Shown here: piece by piece, positions 1 through 6,699 of the stretch | Position numbering within the stretch: the first letter of the stretch is position 1 | How the letters are laid out: each line of letters begins with the position of its first letter | Source of the DNA: an uncultured Collinsella sp. | GTDB lineage: Bacteria > Actinomycetota > Coriobacteriia > Coriobacteriales > Coriobacteriaceae | Reading direction: 5' to 3' | DNA: 8,363 bases | Assembly (NCBI GenBank): GCA_937934355.1 | Contig: CALGZY010000084.1 | Span: 1 to 8,363, forward strand | Made by a program: the position numbers and the translations under genes | The notes under the pieces: model-generated | What the model was told of the DNA's origin: nothing | The model's input: the letters and a program-made list of their open reading frames with translations, nothing else | The model's database searches: none

Positions 1-1
1 T

Positions 2-1027
2 GCCGTCATCGTCAACGATATCGGCGAGATCAACGTCGACGCCAGCCTCATCGCCGACGGCGGCCTTTCCGAGACCGACGACCTCATCCCGCTCACCAAC
101 GGCTGCATCTGCTGCACGCTTTCGGATGACCTGGCCAACCAGCTGCAGGGCATCGCCGATTCGGGCAACTTCGATTACATCATCATCGAGGCATCGGGTA
201 TCTGCGAGCCTATCCCCATCGCCTACACCATCTCGAGCTTCTGCGACGAGGCCAAGGTGGGCGGCGAGCCCAAGCTCGCGCTCGACAACATCGTGGCCGT
301 GGTCGACTGCGCCCGCATGTACGACGAGTTCAACGGCGGTCGCGACCTGCTGGCCGAGGATATCGACGAGGACGACATCGAAAGCCTGCTTATCCAGCAG
401 ATCGAGTTCTGCTCCACGCTGATCCTCAACAAGACCGATACCGTGAGCCCCGAGCAGATAGCCGAGCTCAAGGCCATCGTGCGCAGCTTGCAGAAAGACG
501 CCGTGATCGTCGAGGCTCAAAACGGCGAGGTCCCCATGGAGGAGTTGCTCGACACCGACCGCTTCGACTTTATGCGCGCCTACAACTCCGCCGCCTGGAT
601 CGAGGCCATGGAGCATCCCGAGGAGCACGACGACCCCGAGGTGCTCGAGTACGACATCGAGACCTTTGTTTACTCGCGCCGCAAACCGTTTGACCTGCAG
701 AAGTTCACCGATTTTGTTGAGCAGGAGTGGCCCGACGAGGTCATTCGCGTCAAGGGTCCGTTGTGGCAGACCGGCGATCCGGACATGTGCTACATGTTTG
801 AGCAGGCCGGCCACCAGATGCGCCTGATGGAGAACGGCCTGTTTGTCGACTCGGCGCCCGAGGGCGAGAAGCAGAAGATCATCGATGAGAACCCCGAAAT
901 CATGCAGATTTGGGACGACGAGACGGGCGACCGCATGACGAGCCTGTGCATCATCGGCCGTCACATGGACAAGGATGCGCTCATCGCCTCCCTCGATGCC
1001 TGCCTGACCGACTGGCACCGCGCCTAG
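2..1027 (+). CDS. COG0523/CobW-family GTPase, 5'-truncated by window edge
   Basis: The reading frame is open from base 2 to a TAG stop at 1025-1027 (341 codons seen). Family members are G3E-type P-loop GTPases that load or deliver metals such as zinc or cobalt to client proteins in the cytoplasm. Visible motifs: VNDIGEINVD just after the edge, the metal-binding NGCICC signature at 98-115 (three Cys), a Walker B/G3-like IIIEASGICEP, and the G4 guanine-specificity motif NKTD at 428-439. A CobW C-terminal-type domain follows (KGPLWQTGD... through LDACLTDWHRA). The Walker A loop and roughly the first 35-40 residues lie before the window. No His-rich metal-storage stretch is seen. EASGICEP replaces the commoner ETTGLADP-like form. 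It could equally be annotated cobW-like or as a zinc chaperone; the metal and client cannot be told from sequence. It is followed by its own terminator. Confidence 0.9.
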   Translation, partial: AVIVNDIGEINVDASLIADGGLSETDDLIPLTNGCICCTLSDDLANQLQGIADSGNFDYIIIEASGICEPIPIAYTISSFCDEAKVGGEPKLALDNIVAVVDCARMYDEFNGGRDLLAEDIDEDDIESLLIQQIEFCSTLILNKTDTVSPEQIAELKAIVRSLQKDAVIVEAQNGEVPMEELLDTDRFDFMRAYNSAAWIEAMEHPEEHDDPEVLEYDIETFVYSRRKPFDLQKFTDFVEQEWPDEVIRVKGPLWQTGDPDMCYMFEQAGHQMRLMENGLFVDSAPEGEKQKIIDENPEIMQIWDDETGDRMTSLCIIGRHMDKDALIASLDACLTDWHRA

Positions 1028-1066
1028 GTTTATCGAAGCGAGCGTTTGCCCGCCCACGTAACCGCT

Positions 1067-1101
1067 AACCACCACGAAGGCGCCCCTTCGTGGTGGTTTT
1101 T
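1067..1101 (+). terminator. Rho-independent terminator after the COG0523 gene
   Basis: A perfect 14-bp stem (1067-1080 pairs with 1085-1098) has a CGCC tetraloop and runs into TTTTT at 1097-1101. The T-run is on the + strand side only, so it should act on + transcripts. It starts 40 bases after the COG0523 stop and ends 21 bases before the trmL start, so it also forms part of the trmL leader if transcripts read through. Confidence 0.9.
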
Positions 1102-1112
1102 CGTTCTATGCC

Positions 1113-1118
1113 AAGGAG
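1113..1118 (+). promoter_or_regulatory. Ribosome binding site that sets the trmL start
   Basis: AAGGAG lies four bases before ATG at 1123. The same frame is open further upstream from GTG at 1090, but that codon is inside the terminator stem and has no Shine-Dalgarno sequence. The ATG at 1123 also begins with FNIVLY, matching where TrmL proteins normally begin. Confidence 0.85.
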
Positions 1119-1122
1119 ATTC

Positions 1123-1722
1123 ATGTTCAACATTGTGCTGTATGCGCCCGAGATTCCGGCCAATACGGGCAATATCGGCCGCACCTGCGTGGTTACCGGC
1201 GCCCGCCTGCATCTGGTGGAGCCGCTGGGGTTTTCACTCGACGACAAGACGGTGCGTCGCGCCGGACTGGGCTACTGGCAAAACTTGGACGTGACGACTT
1301 ATGCCGGCTGGGAGGATTTTCTTGCGCGTAACGACCTCTCCCCCGCCGACGAGCGCCTGCATCTGCTGACCAAAAAGGCACGCCGTACCTATGCGCAGAG
1401 TACCTACCGTGATGGCGACTACTTGGTCTTTGGCAGCGAGAGCTCGGGCATTCCCGAGCCACTGCTTGCCGCGGCGCCCGAGCGCTGCGAGCGCATCCCG
1501 ATGCTGCGCGATTGTGACTCACTCGATAACGCCGAGGCATGGGAAGCCCACGAGGAATCGCTGGGACATACCGAGGACAGCCACGAGGCCATCCTTCGGC
1601 AGGATATCTGCGGCAACTTCGTCGACCCGGACGACTACCGCATCAGCGCACTCAACCTCTCCAACAGCGCCGCCATCGTCCTCTACGAGGCGCTACGACA
1701 AACGGGCTTTGCAGGGATGTGA
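1123..1722 (+). CDS. trmL: tRNA (cytidine/uridine-34 2'-O)-methyltransferase TrmL with an internal insertion
   Basis: A SPOUT-superfamily enzyme that transfers a methyl group from S-adenosylmethionine to the ribose 2'-OH of the wobble base of certain leucine tRNAs; it works in the cytoplasm as a dimer. The 199 residues carry the family landmarks in order: FNIVLYAPEIPANTGNIGR (2-20), RRAGLGYW (45-52), FGSESSGIP (103-111), IPM (125-127) and NLSNSAAIVLYEALRQ (178-193), the last three forming the trefoil-knot cofactor site. The E. coli protein is about 157 residues. The excess is mostly an acidic block at about 132-174, inserted between IPM and NLSN, where E. coli TrmL has only about seven residues. 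The stop codon TGA (1720-1722) lies inside a palindromic repeat, so the element supplies the last codons. The start is set by AAGGAG at 1113-1118. No promoter fits between the upstream terminator and the RBS. Confidence 0.92.
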   Translation: MFNIVLYAPEIPANTGNIGRTCVVTGARLHLVEPLGFSLDDKTVRRAGLGYWQNLDVTTYAGWEDFLARNDLSPADERLHLLTKKARRTYAQSTYRDGDYLVFGSESSGIPEPLLAAAPERCERIPMLRDCDSLDNAEAWEAHEESLGHTEDSHEAILRQDICGNFVDPDDYRISALNLSNSAAIVLYEALRQTGFAGM

Positions 1723-1747
1723 CAAAGGAGCTGTCCCTTTGTCACAT
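1717..1747. repeat. Palindromic intergenic repeat, copy 1
   Basis: The arms ATGTGACAAAGG (1717-1728) and CCTTTGTCACAT (1736-1747) are exact reverse complements around AGCTGTC. The inner part can extend the stem with one A-C mismatch and one G-T wobble. It overlaps the trmL stop codon and precedes AAA-1. The same element, in the same orientation, recurs at 2972-3006 and 6700-6732. There is no T-run after it, so it is not a typical intrinsic terminator. It looks like a REP-type dispersed palindrome. Confidence 0.85.
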
Positions 1748-1800
1748 TCAAGCGCCACGCCGATGACACACACGCCTAATTGATGCTCCAGATAAAGAGC

Positions 1801-1850
1801 CCTCACTTTTAATCAGAATTAACTAAAGTAAAATAAAGTTAAACGGCGGT
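1801..1850 (+). promoter_or_regulatory. AT-rich leader with possible promoter and operator of AAA-1
   Basis: This stretch is strikingly AT-rich beside the surrounding GC-rich DNA. It holds a -10-like TAAAAT at 1829-1834, with no convincing -35 box 16-18 bases upstream. A short inverted repeat, TTAACT at 1819-1824 and AGTTAA at 1837-1842, straddles the -10-like box with a 12-base spacer, which would suit an operator. The promoter is inferred from composition and position. The 1723-1866 gap contains no gene I can support. Confidence 0.35.
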
Positions 1851-1854
1851 GTGA

Positions 1855-1860
1855 AAGGAG
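1855..1860 (+). promoter_or_regulatory. Ribosome binding site supporting a GTG start for AAA-1
   Basis: AAGGAG is followed by six bases and then GTG at 1867. No ATG lies nearby in frame, and the protein from this GTG (MEYLENPFTPSFGEVP...) lines up with the N-terminus of its paralogue at 5514-6632 (MNPNPFKPTAGKRPP...). Confidence 0.8.
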
Positions 1861-1866
1861 AGCCTT

Positions 1867-2967
1867 GTGGAATATCTCGAGAACCCGTTTACCCCCAGTT
1901 TTGGTGAGGTTCCCGCCCATCTCGCTGGCAGACAACAGATTATTCGGGATTTGGACCGTGCCTTCTTGAGCCAGCGTAGGCGCCCAGAATTGACCTCGAT
2001 CTTCTCAGGCGCGCGTGGAACCGGTAAAACCGCTCTCATGTCGTCGCTCGCGACGAGGGCGGAATCCCACGGCTGGATAGCCGTAAAGGCGACCGCGCTC
2101 CCGGGAATGCTTGAAGAAATCGAGTTCGGGGCGAAACGTGCCGCAGGTCAACTCATCGACCCGTCTCACAACTTCGAAGTCACCGGTCTCGGAATTGCAC
2201 CGCTCGGCAGCATCGAGGTCAATCGCGTTCACGATGCCTCAACCTGGCGTTATCGCATGAGCGACATCATCGACCAACTCAACGAGGCAGGCACCGGTCT
2301 GCTCGTCACGGTTGACGAGGTGGACCCGACACTCGACGAGATGATCCAACTCGCAGCCACGTATCAGCACTTTGTGACCGATGGGAAACGCGTCGCTCTG
2401 CTCATGGCGGGACTTCCCAACAACGTATCGAAGTTGCTGAACCACAAGACGGTCTCGTTCCTTCGCCGCGCCCAACAATATCATCTGGGTCGCATTGCCG
2501 ACTATGACGTACGCGAGGCCTTGATTCGCACGATCCAGGAAAACGATCGCCTGGCAGATGCTGAGGGAATCGATAGAGCCGTTCGCTCGATCTCTGGTTT
2601 TCCCTTCTTATTGCAACTCGTAGGCTACCGTGCCTGGGATCTCACAAGCGATTCGAAGGAAATCTCGTCACGCGACTTTGACCTGGGAATCAAAATCGCG
2701 CGCGACGAGATGGACGACCGAATCCTCGCGGCAACTTATCGGGAACTCACGGCAGAGGACAAGCGATTCCTCATCGCCATGCTCGATGACGAGGAAGAAT
2801 CCACCACCGCTGACCTTGTCGAGCGCCTTAAGCATTCGCCGCAGCAGGTCTCCCGCTACCGACGCCGCATGATAGACGCCGGCATCATCGGGGAGCGAGG
2901 ACGAGGGCTCGTCGCATTTGAATTGCCATTCTTCCGCGACTATCTCTCCACTCAGTGTGTGAAATAG
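1867..2967 (+). CDS. P-loop AAA-type ATPase with predicted C-terminal winged helix (AAA-1)
   Basis: This 366-residue soluble protein has an N-terminal NPFTPSFGEVP...LAGR segment, Walker A GARGTGKT (48-55), Walker B LLVTVDEVDP (145-154, D150/E151), a sensor-1-like LLMAGLP (178-184), a conserved FLRRAQQ (199-205) with arginines that could serve as finger residues, and GFPFLLQLVGYRAW (244-257). Residues about 310-360 look like a winged helix-turn-helix, with SPQQVSRYRRRMIDAGII as the probable recognition region. The layout resembles Orc1/Cdc6-like or STAND-like ATPases, so ATP-dependent DNA binding is likely, but the biological role is unknown to me. No signal peptide or membrane segment is seen. 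It converges on the UvrA-like gene and is flanked on both sides by the palindromic repeat. AAA-2 at 5514-6632 is its paralogue. It could be a regulator or a defence-type ATPase. Confidence 0.85.
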   Translation: MEYLENPFTPSFGEVPAHLAGRQQIIRDLDRAFLSQRRRPELTSIFSGARGTGKTALMSSLATRAESHGWIAVKATALPGMLEEIEFGAKRAAGQLIDPSHNFEVTGLGIAPLGSIEVNRVHDASTWRYRMSDIIDQLNEAGTGLLVTVDEVDPTLDEMIQLAATYQHFVTDGKRVALLMAGLPNNVSKLLNHKTVSFLRRAQQYHLGRIADYDVREALIRTIQENDRLADAEGIDRAVRSISGFPFLLQLVGYRAWDLTSDSKEISSRDFDLGIKIARDEMDDRILAATYRELTAEDKRFLIAMLDDEEESTTADLVERLKHSPQQVSRYRRRMIDAGIIGERGRGLVAFELPFFRDYLSTQCVK

Positions 2968-2971
2968 GCAT

Positions 2972-3006
2972 CAATGAGGCAAAGGGACTGTCCCTTTGCC
3001 TCATTG
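2972..3006. repeat. Palindromic intergenic repeat, copy 2 (perfect hairpin between convergent genes)
   Basis: A perfect 16-bp stem (2972-2987 with 2991-3006) closes on a CTG loop. It fills almost all of the 40-base gap between AAA-1, which ends at 2967, and the UvrA-like gene, whose stop complement starts at 3008. The core AAAGG..CTGTCCCTTT matches copies 1 and 3. The outer stem reads ATGAGGC instead of ATGTGAC, with matching changes on the other arm. No T-run follows on either strand, but its place suggests it protects or ends both transcripts. Confidence 0.88.
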
Positions 3007-3007
3007 T

Positions 3008-5521
3008 CTATAGGTAGCGGCCAGTAACGCTCTTGGGACAGGCAGCGATATCCGCCGGCGTGCCGGCGCAGACGATTTGCCCGCCGGCGTCGCCACCGCC
3101 CGGGCCCATGTCGATCACATAATCGGCGTTACGGATAAGGTCGAGATCGTGTTCGATCACGATAACCGTGGCGCCCTTGGAAACAAGGCCGTCGAACACA
3201 CTCAGCAACACCTGAACATCGAGCGGATGTAGTCCGATCGTGGGCTCGTCGAATACGAACACGGCATCGTCCTGCACGCGGCCCATCTCGCTCGCGAGCT
3301 TAAGGCGTTGTGCCTCGCCGCCCGAGAGCGCCGGCGTGGGCTCACCGAGCGTGAGATAGCCCAAGCCTAGGTCATGCAAGGTCTGCAAGCGCGCCTGGAC
3401 TTTCTTGAGTCCCACCGTGGCGTCGAGGGCCTCGTCCACACTCATGTCCATGAGCTGCGGCAACGTAAGCAAGCTCCCGTCCTTGCCCTCGCGATGGATA
3501 TGCGAGGCGGCCTCGGCGTAGCGCGAACCACGGCATGCCGGGCAGATGATCTCGACGTCGGGCAAAAACTGCACGTCGAGCGATATCGAGCCCGTGCCGT
3601 CACACGTAGGGCAGCGCAAGGCGCCGGTGTTGTAGCTAAAGGCGCCCGCCTTGTAGCCGGCTGCCTTGGCCTCGGGCGTACGGGCGAAGGCGCGACGCAG
3701 TTCGTCATGGATGTCGGCATAAGTCGCCACCGTCGAACGCACGTTGGCGCCGATGGGCGTGGCGTCAATCAGGTTGGCACGGGCGATACCCTCGGCGTCG
3801 ACCCAACGCACATGTTTTGGCAGGCGCCCACTGGCTGCCCGCGCCTTAAGCGCCGGGACGAGCGTCTCGAGCACCAACGTCGTCTTGCCCGAACCCGAAA
3901 CGCCCGTCACCGCGACAAGACGGCCGCGCGGAATATCGACTTCGAGCGGCTTGACGGTATGGATGGCATCGGTTGCCATGCGGATATGTCCCTGGTCGAA
4001 CATTTCGTCGTCAGTCACCTGCGGACGCAAGCGCTTGAGCTCGGCGCGCAAAAACGGCGCGATACGGCTGCCCTGCGATTGCTCGACCTCGTCTACCGTA
4101 CCAGCGGCGATTACACTGCCGCCGCCTGCTCCGGCAACGGGGCCCATCTCGACCAGATAGTCGGCTTCCGCCAGTACGCGCGTATCGTGGTCGACAACAA
4201 CCACGGTGTTGCCGTCATCCACCAGATCGCGCATCACGCCCACCAAGCCGTCGACATTGGCGGGATGTAAGCCGATCGAAGGCTCGTCCAGCACATAGAG
4301 CACGCCCGTCGATCGGTTGCGCACCACGCGGGCGAGCTGAACGCGCTGGCGCTCACCCGTGGAGAGCGTGGCACCAGCGCGGTCGAATGAAAGGTAATCG
4401 AGACCCAGGTCGACCAGACGACGGGCCACGCTCAAAAACGAATCGCAGATATCCGTCGCCATGGGCCGCATCTCGGGCGGCAAGGATGCGGGCACCCCGC
4501 GCACCCACTCAACCGCATCGCCAAGCGTCATGGCCGCGGCCTGCGCCAGATTGATACCGCACACCTGGGGCTGGCGCGCAGCCTCGGAGAGACGCGTGCC
4601 GCCGCAATCGCGGCATGCTCCCTCGCGCAAAAAGCGCGCAACGCGTTTGAGGCCCTTGTCGTCCTTAACCTTGGCGAGCGCATTCTCGACGGTATAGACG
4701 GCGTTGTAATAGGTGAAGTCGAGCGGCGTGGCACCCTCGCCGTTTTTGGGAACGTAGAGAATGTGCTTCTTAACCGCCGGGCCGTGGAACACGATGTCGC
4801 GTTCTTCAGGCGTGAGCTGGTTAAACGGCACATCGGTGCGCACGCCCATCTCGCCAGCCACTTGCTTCATCAGATCCCACATGAGCGTACCCCAGGGAAG
4901 CACCGCGCCCTCGTTGATAGTCTTTGACTCATCGGGCACCAGGCTCGCTTCGTCCACCTCGCGCATAACACCGGTGCCGCCGCAGGTGGGACAGGCACCG
5001 CCGCTGTTAAAGGCAAGGTCCTCGGCGCTCGGCGCGTAGAACTCGCGACCGCATGCAGGGCACGTGAGCGACAGGCCCGCAGCCACGTTAAGGCTCGGCT
5101 CCACGCGCGCCCCGCAGTGCGGACACACGTGATGGGCGCAACGGCTAAAGAGCAGGCGCAGGCTGTTGTTGAGCTCGGTCATGGTACCAAAGGTCGAGCG
5201 CACGCCCGGCACGCTGGGGCGCTGATGCAATGCGAGCGCCGCCGGTACGTGCAATACCTCATCCACCTGGGCGTGTTCGGCCTGCGTCAGGCGACGTCGA
5301 GTATAGGTGCTGAGCGCCTCCAAGTAGCGGCGCGAACCCTCGGCAAAAAGAACCCCCAGTGCCAGCGAACTCTTGCCCGAACCCGATACGCCGGCAATAC
5401 CCACCAGCTTTCCCAGCGGAATATCGATATCGATGTCTTTGAGGTTATGGACGCGCGCGCCGCGTACCTCGATAGCCTGCGGGCTCATCTTCTGTTCCGT
5501 CACCTTTATCACCCTACTCAT
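3008..5521 (-). CDS. uvrA: Class II UvrA-like ABC ATPase (short UvrA lacking the UvrB-binding domain)
   Basis: UvrA proteins are DNA-damage-sensing tandem ABC ATPases. This 837-residue one has Walker A GVSGSGKS (44-51) and GVSGSGKT (540-547), signatures LSTGERQRVQLA (386-397) and LSGGEAQR (732-739), Walker B LYVLDEPS (408-415) and VFVFDEPT (754-761), and H-loop histidines 445 and 791. Zinc-binding CxxC pairs sit at 133/136, 154/157, 177/180, 303/306, 637/640 and 660/663. It is about 100 residues shorter than housekeeping UvrA (about 940). The gap is between the first two CxxC pairs, where the UvrB-binding domain normally sits. That fits the UvrA2/DrrC class, known for resistance to DNA-binding drugs, so the chromosome should carry another, full-length uvrA. 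The ATG at 5519-5521 overlaps the AAA-2 stop by 8 bases and has no clear Shine-Dalgarno, implying translational coupling. Met12 at 5488 is an alternative start. The first signature has Thr in place of the usual second-position Gly. Confidence 0.93.
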   Translation of the reverse strand: MSRVIKVTEQKMSPQAIEVRGARVHNLKDIDIDIPLGKLVGIAGVSGSGKSSLALGVLFAEGSRRYLEALSTYTRRRLTQAEHAQVDEVLHVPAALALHQRPSVPGVRSTFGTMTELNNSLRLLFSRCAHHVCPHCGARVEPSLNVAAGLSLTCPACGREFYAPSAEDLAFNSGGACPTCGGTGVMREVDEASLVPDESKTINEGAVLPWGTLMWDLMKQVAGEMGVRTDVPFNQLTPEERDIVFHGPAVKKHILYVPKNGEGATPLDFTYYNAVYTVENALAKVKDDKGLKRVARFLREGACRDCGGTRLSEAARQPQVCGINLAQAAAMTLGDAVEWVRGVPASLPPEMRPMATDICDSFLSVARRLVDLGLDYLSFDRAGATLSTGERQRVQLARVVRNRSTGVLYVLDEPSIGLHPANVDGLVGVMRDLVDDGNTVVVVDHDTRVLAEADYLVEMGPVAGAGGGSVIAAGTVDEVEQSQGSRIAPFLRAELKRLRPQVTDDEMFDQGHIRMATDAIHTVKPLEVDIPRGRLVAVTGVSGSGKTTLVLETLVPALKARAASGRLPKHVRWVDAEGIARANLIDATPIGANVRSTVATYADIHDELRRAFARTPEAKAAGYKAGAFSYNTGALRCPTCDGTGSISLDVQFLPDVEIICPACRGSRYAEAASHIHREGKDGSLLTLPQLMDMSVDEALDATVGLKKVQARLQTLHDLGLGYLTLGEPTPALSGGEAQRLKLASEMGRVQDDAVFVFDEPTIGLHPLDVQVLLSVFDGLVSKGATVIVIEHDLDLIRNADYVIDMGPGGGDAGGQIVCAGTPADIAACPKSVTGRYL

Positions 5522-6632
5522 GCCATAAAACTCGATCGCGAACGTACGCGCCCAGCATGGGCACGGTAAACCGGACGAGGCCGTATCCGGCAGCCTCGAT
5601 GACGCGCTCGCGAATCAAGCTTGCGCGATATTTACTCGCCCAGCTTTGGGTACGATCACAACGCTCAATGATATCCGCCATGCGCGTCGGCTTGCCCTCG
5701 TCAGCCGCCATGGCTTCAATAAAGAGGCGCTGTGGGCTGCGCAATCCGTAATACAGGGGCGCGTCGACCGCTTCATAGAACTCGGAGATGGCATCCACGT
5801 GCCCAGCCTCAACATCGCGCTCTTCAATGACCTGCGAGTCACGCCGAATGGCAGACCGCCACATGTAATATCCCACCAGCTGAACCATATAGGGATGCCC
5901 CATGCTCTTGTGTGCCGCAAGATCAGCCGTCCCCGCGTCAACGTAAAGACCAGCGTTTTTGACCGTCTGGATATATGAATCGCGCACCTTGGGCAAAGAA
6001 ATCGCCCCCAGCGTACGCTGCTGGGCACGCCGCAAAAACGTCACGCTCGGCTCTTCGAGCAGATCGTCAACCATACTGGGTAAGCCGGCAAACACCAGCG
6101 CGAGACCGCGCTGGTCGCTATCGGACAAGCCCGTGGCATCCTGGTCTCCGAGCACCTGCTGATAGAGAACGGCAAGGGCCGCCAGCTCCTCGATAGACGC
6201 CGATTGTGCCTCGTCAATCGCAAACAGCATGCCTTTGCCTGGATCGAGCTTCTTAAGGCGCTCGTTGACCAGCCCGCGCAGCGTTTCACCCTTTGCACGC
6301 GCCGCCTCGACCGACATGCGCCCGAATGATGGACCGAGTTCCATTGACGTCACAACGGGTTTATTCGAGCGAAGTGCATCGGCCAAGCGGTCGCATAAGC
6401 CAAGCGAAGCGGAATCGGAGACAACCGCCCATCCGCGCTCATTGGCTAGACGTTGCAGCTCCCGCAGGAGAACCGTCTTGCCGCAACCGCGGTTTCCCGT
6501 AATGAGCATGAGCCTGCCCGGCGCTCCGGCGCCGTTATCGAGCCCTTCCTCGAAATCTTCGATGACCGACTCGCGGCCGATGAGTATCGGAGGCCGCTTG
6601 CCAGCCGTGGGCTTAAAGGGATTTGGATTCAT
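5514..6632 (-). CDS. P-loop AAA-type ATPase with predicted C-terminal winged helix (AAA-2), paralogue of AAA-1
   Basis: This 372-residue soluble protein matches AAA-1 in layout: NPFKPTAGKRPPILIGR at the N-terminus, Walker A GNRGCGKT (46-53), Walker B GMLFAIDEAQS (134-144, D140/E141), FAGLP (181-185), FLRRAQQ (199-205, the same numbers as in AAA-1), HPYMVQLVGYYMW (246-258), and a likely winged helix over about 308-362 (RTQSWASKYRASLIRERVIE). Outside these blocks the two are well diverged, so the duplication is old or the copies came separately. ATG at 6630-6632 follows AGGAGG (6638-6643) by five bases. It is the first gene of a two-gene operon with the UvrA-like gene, overlapping it by 8 bases, so the two products are made together and probably act in one process. 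Candidate roles are a regulator of the operon or an ATP-driven partner of the UvrA-like protein on DNA. The exact function is not known to me. Confidence 0.85.
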   Translation of the reverse strand: MNPNPFKPTAGKRPPILIGRESVIEDFEEGLDNGAGAPGRLMLITGNRGCGKTVLLRELQRLANERGWAVVSDSASLGLCDRLADALRSNKPVVTSMELGPSFGRMSVEAARAKGETLRGLVNERLKKLDPGKGMLFAIDEAQSASIEELAALAVLYQQVLGDQDATGLSDSDQRGLALVFAGLPSMVDDLLEEPSVTFLRRAQQRTLGAISLPKVRDSYIQTVKNAGLYVDAGTADLAAHKSMGHPYMVQLVGYYMWRSAIRRDSQVIEERDVEAGHVDAISEFYEAVDAPLYYGLRSPQRLFIEAMAADEGKPTRMADIIERCDRTQSWASKYRASLIRERVIEAAGYGLVRFTVPMLGAYVRDRVLWHE

Positions 6633-6665
6633 GTCGGCCTCCTCGGATTGGCAAACCTTGGCAAT

Positions 6666-6696
6666 AGTTATACCAACTTGTACCGAGTTATACCAA
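6666..6696. repeat. 11-bp direct repeat in the AAA-2 promoter
   Basis: AGTTATACCAA occurs at 6666-6676 and exactly again at 6686-6696, a 20-bp period, close to two helical turns. The copies overlay the -10 and -35 boxes of the AAA-2 promoter, so a protein bound to both would sit on one face of the DNA and block or steer RNA polymerase. Confidence 0.7.
6667..6696 (-). promoter_or_regulatory. Sigma-70-type promoter of the AAA-2/UvrA-like operon
   Basis: On the minus strand a -35 box TTGGTA (complement of 6691-6696) and a -10 box TATAAC (complement of 6667-6672) are 18 bases apart, 4/6 and 5/6 matches to consensus. The start would fall near 6660, leaving a leader of about 28 bases before the ATG at 6632 with AGGAGG in place. 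The local AT content stands out from the genes on both sides. Confidence 0.6.
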
Positions 6697-6699
6697 TAG

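Noticed and set aside
1090..1122. An upstream GTG start for trmL.
   Set aside because: It lies in the terminator stem without a ribosome binding site; the ATG at 1123 has AAGGAG and matches the family N-terminus.
3374..4270. A long plus-strand open frame (298 codons) inside the UvrA-like gene.
   Set aside because: It is antisense to clear UvrA motifs and shows no recognisable domain; long shadow frames are expected in GC-rich coding DNA.
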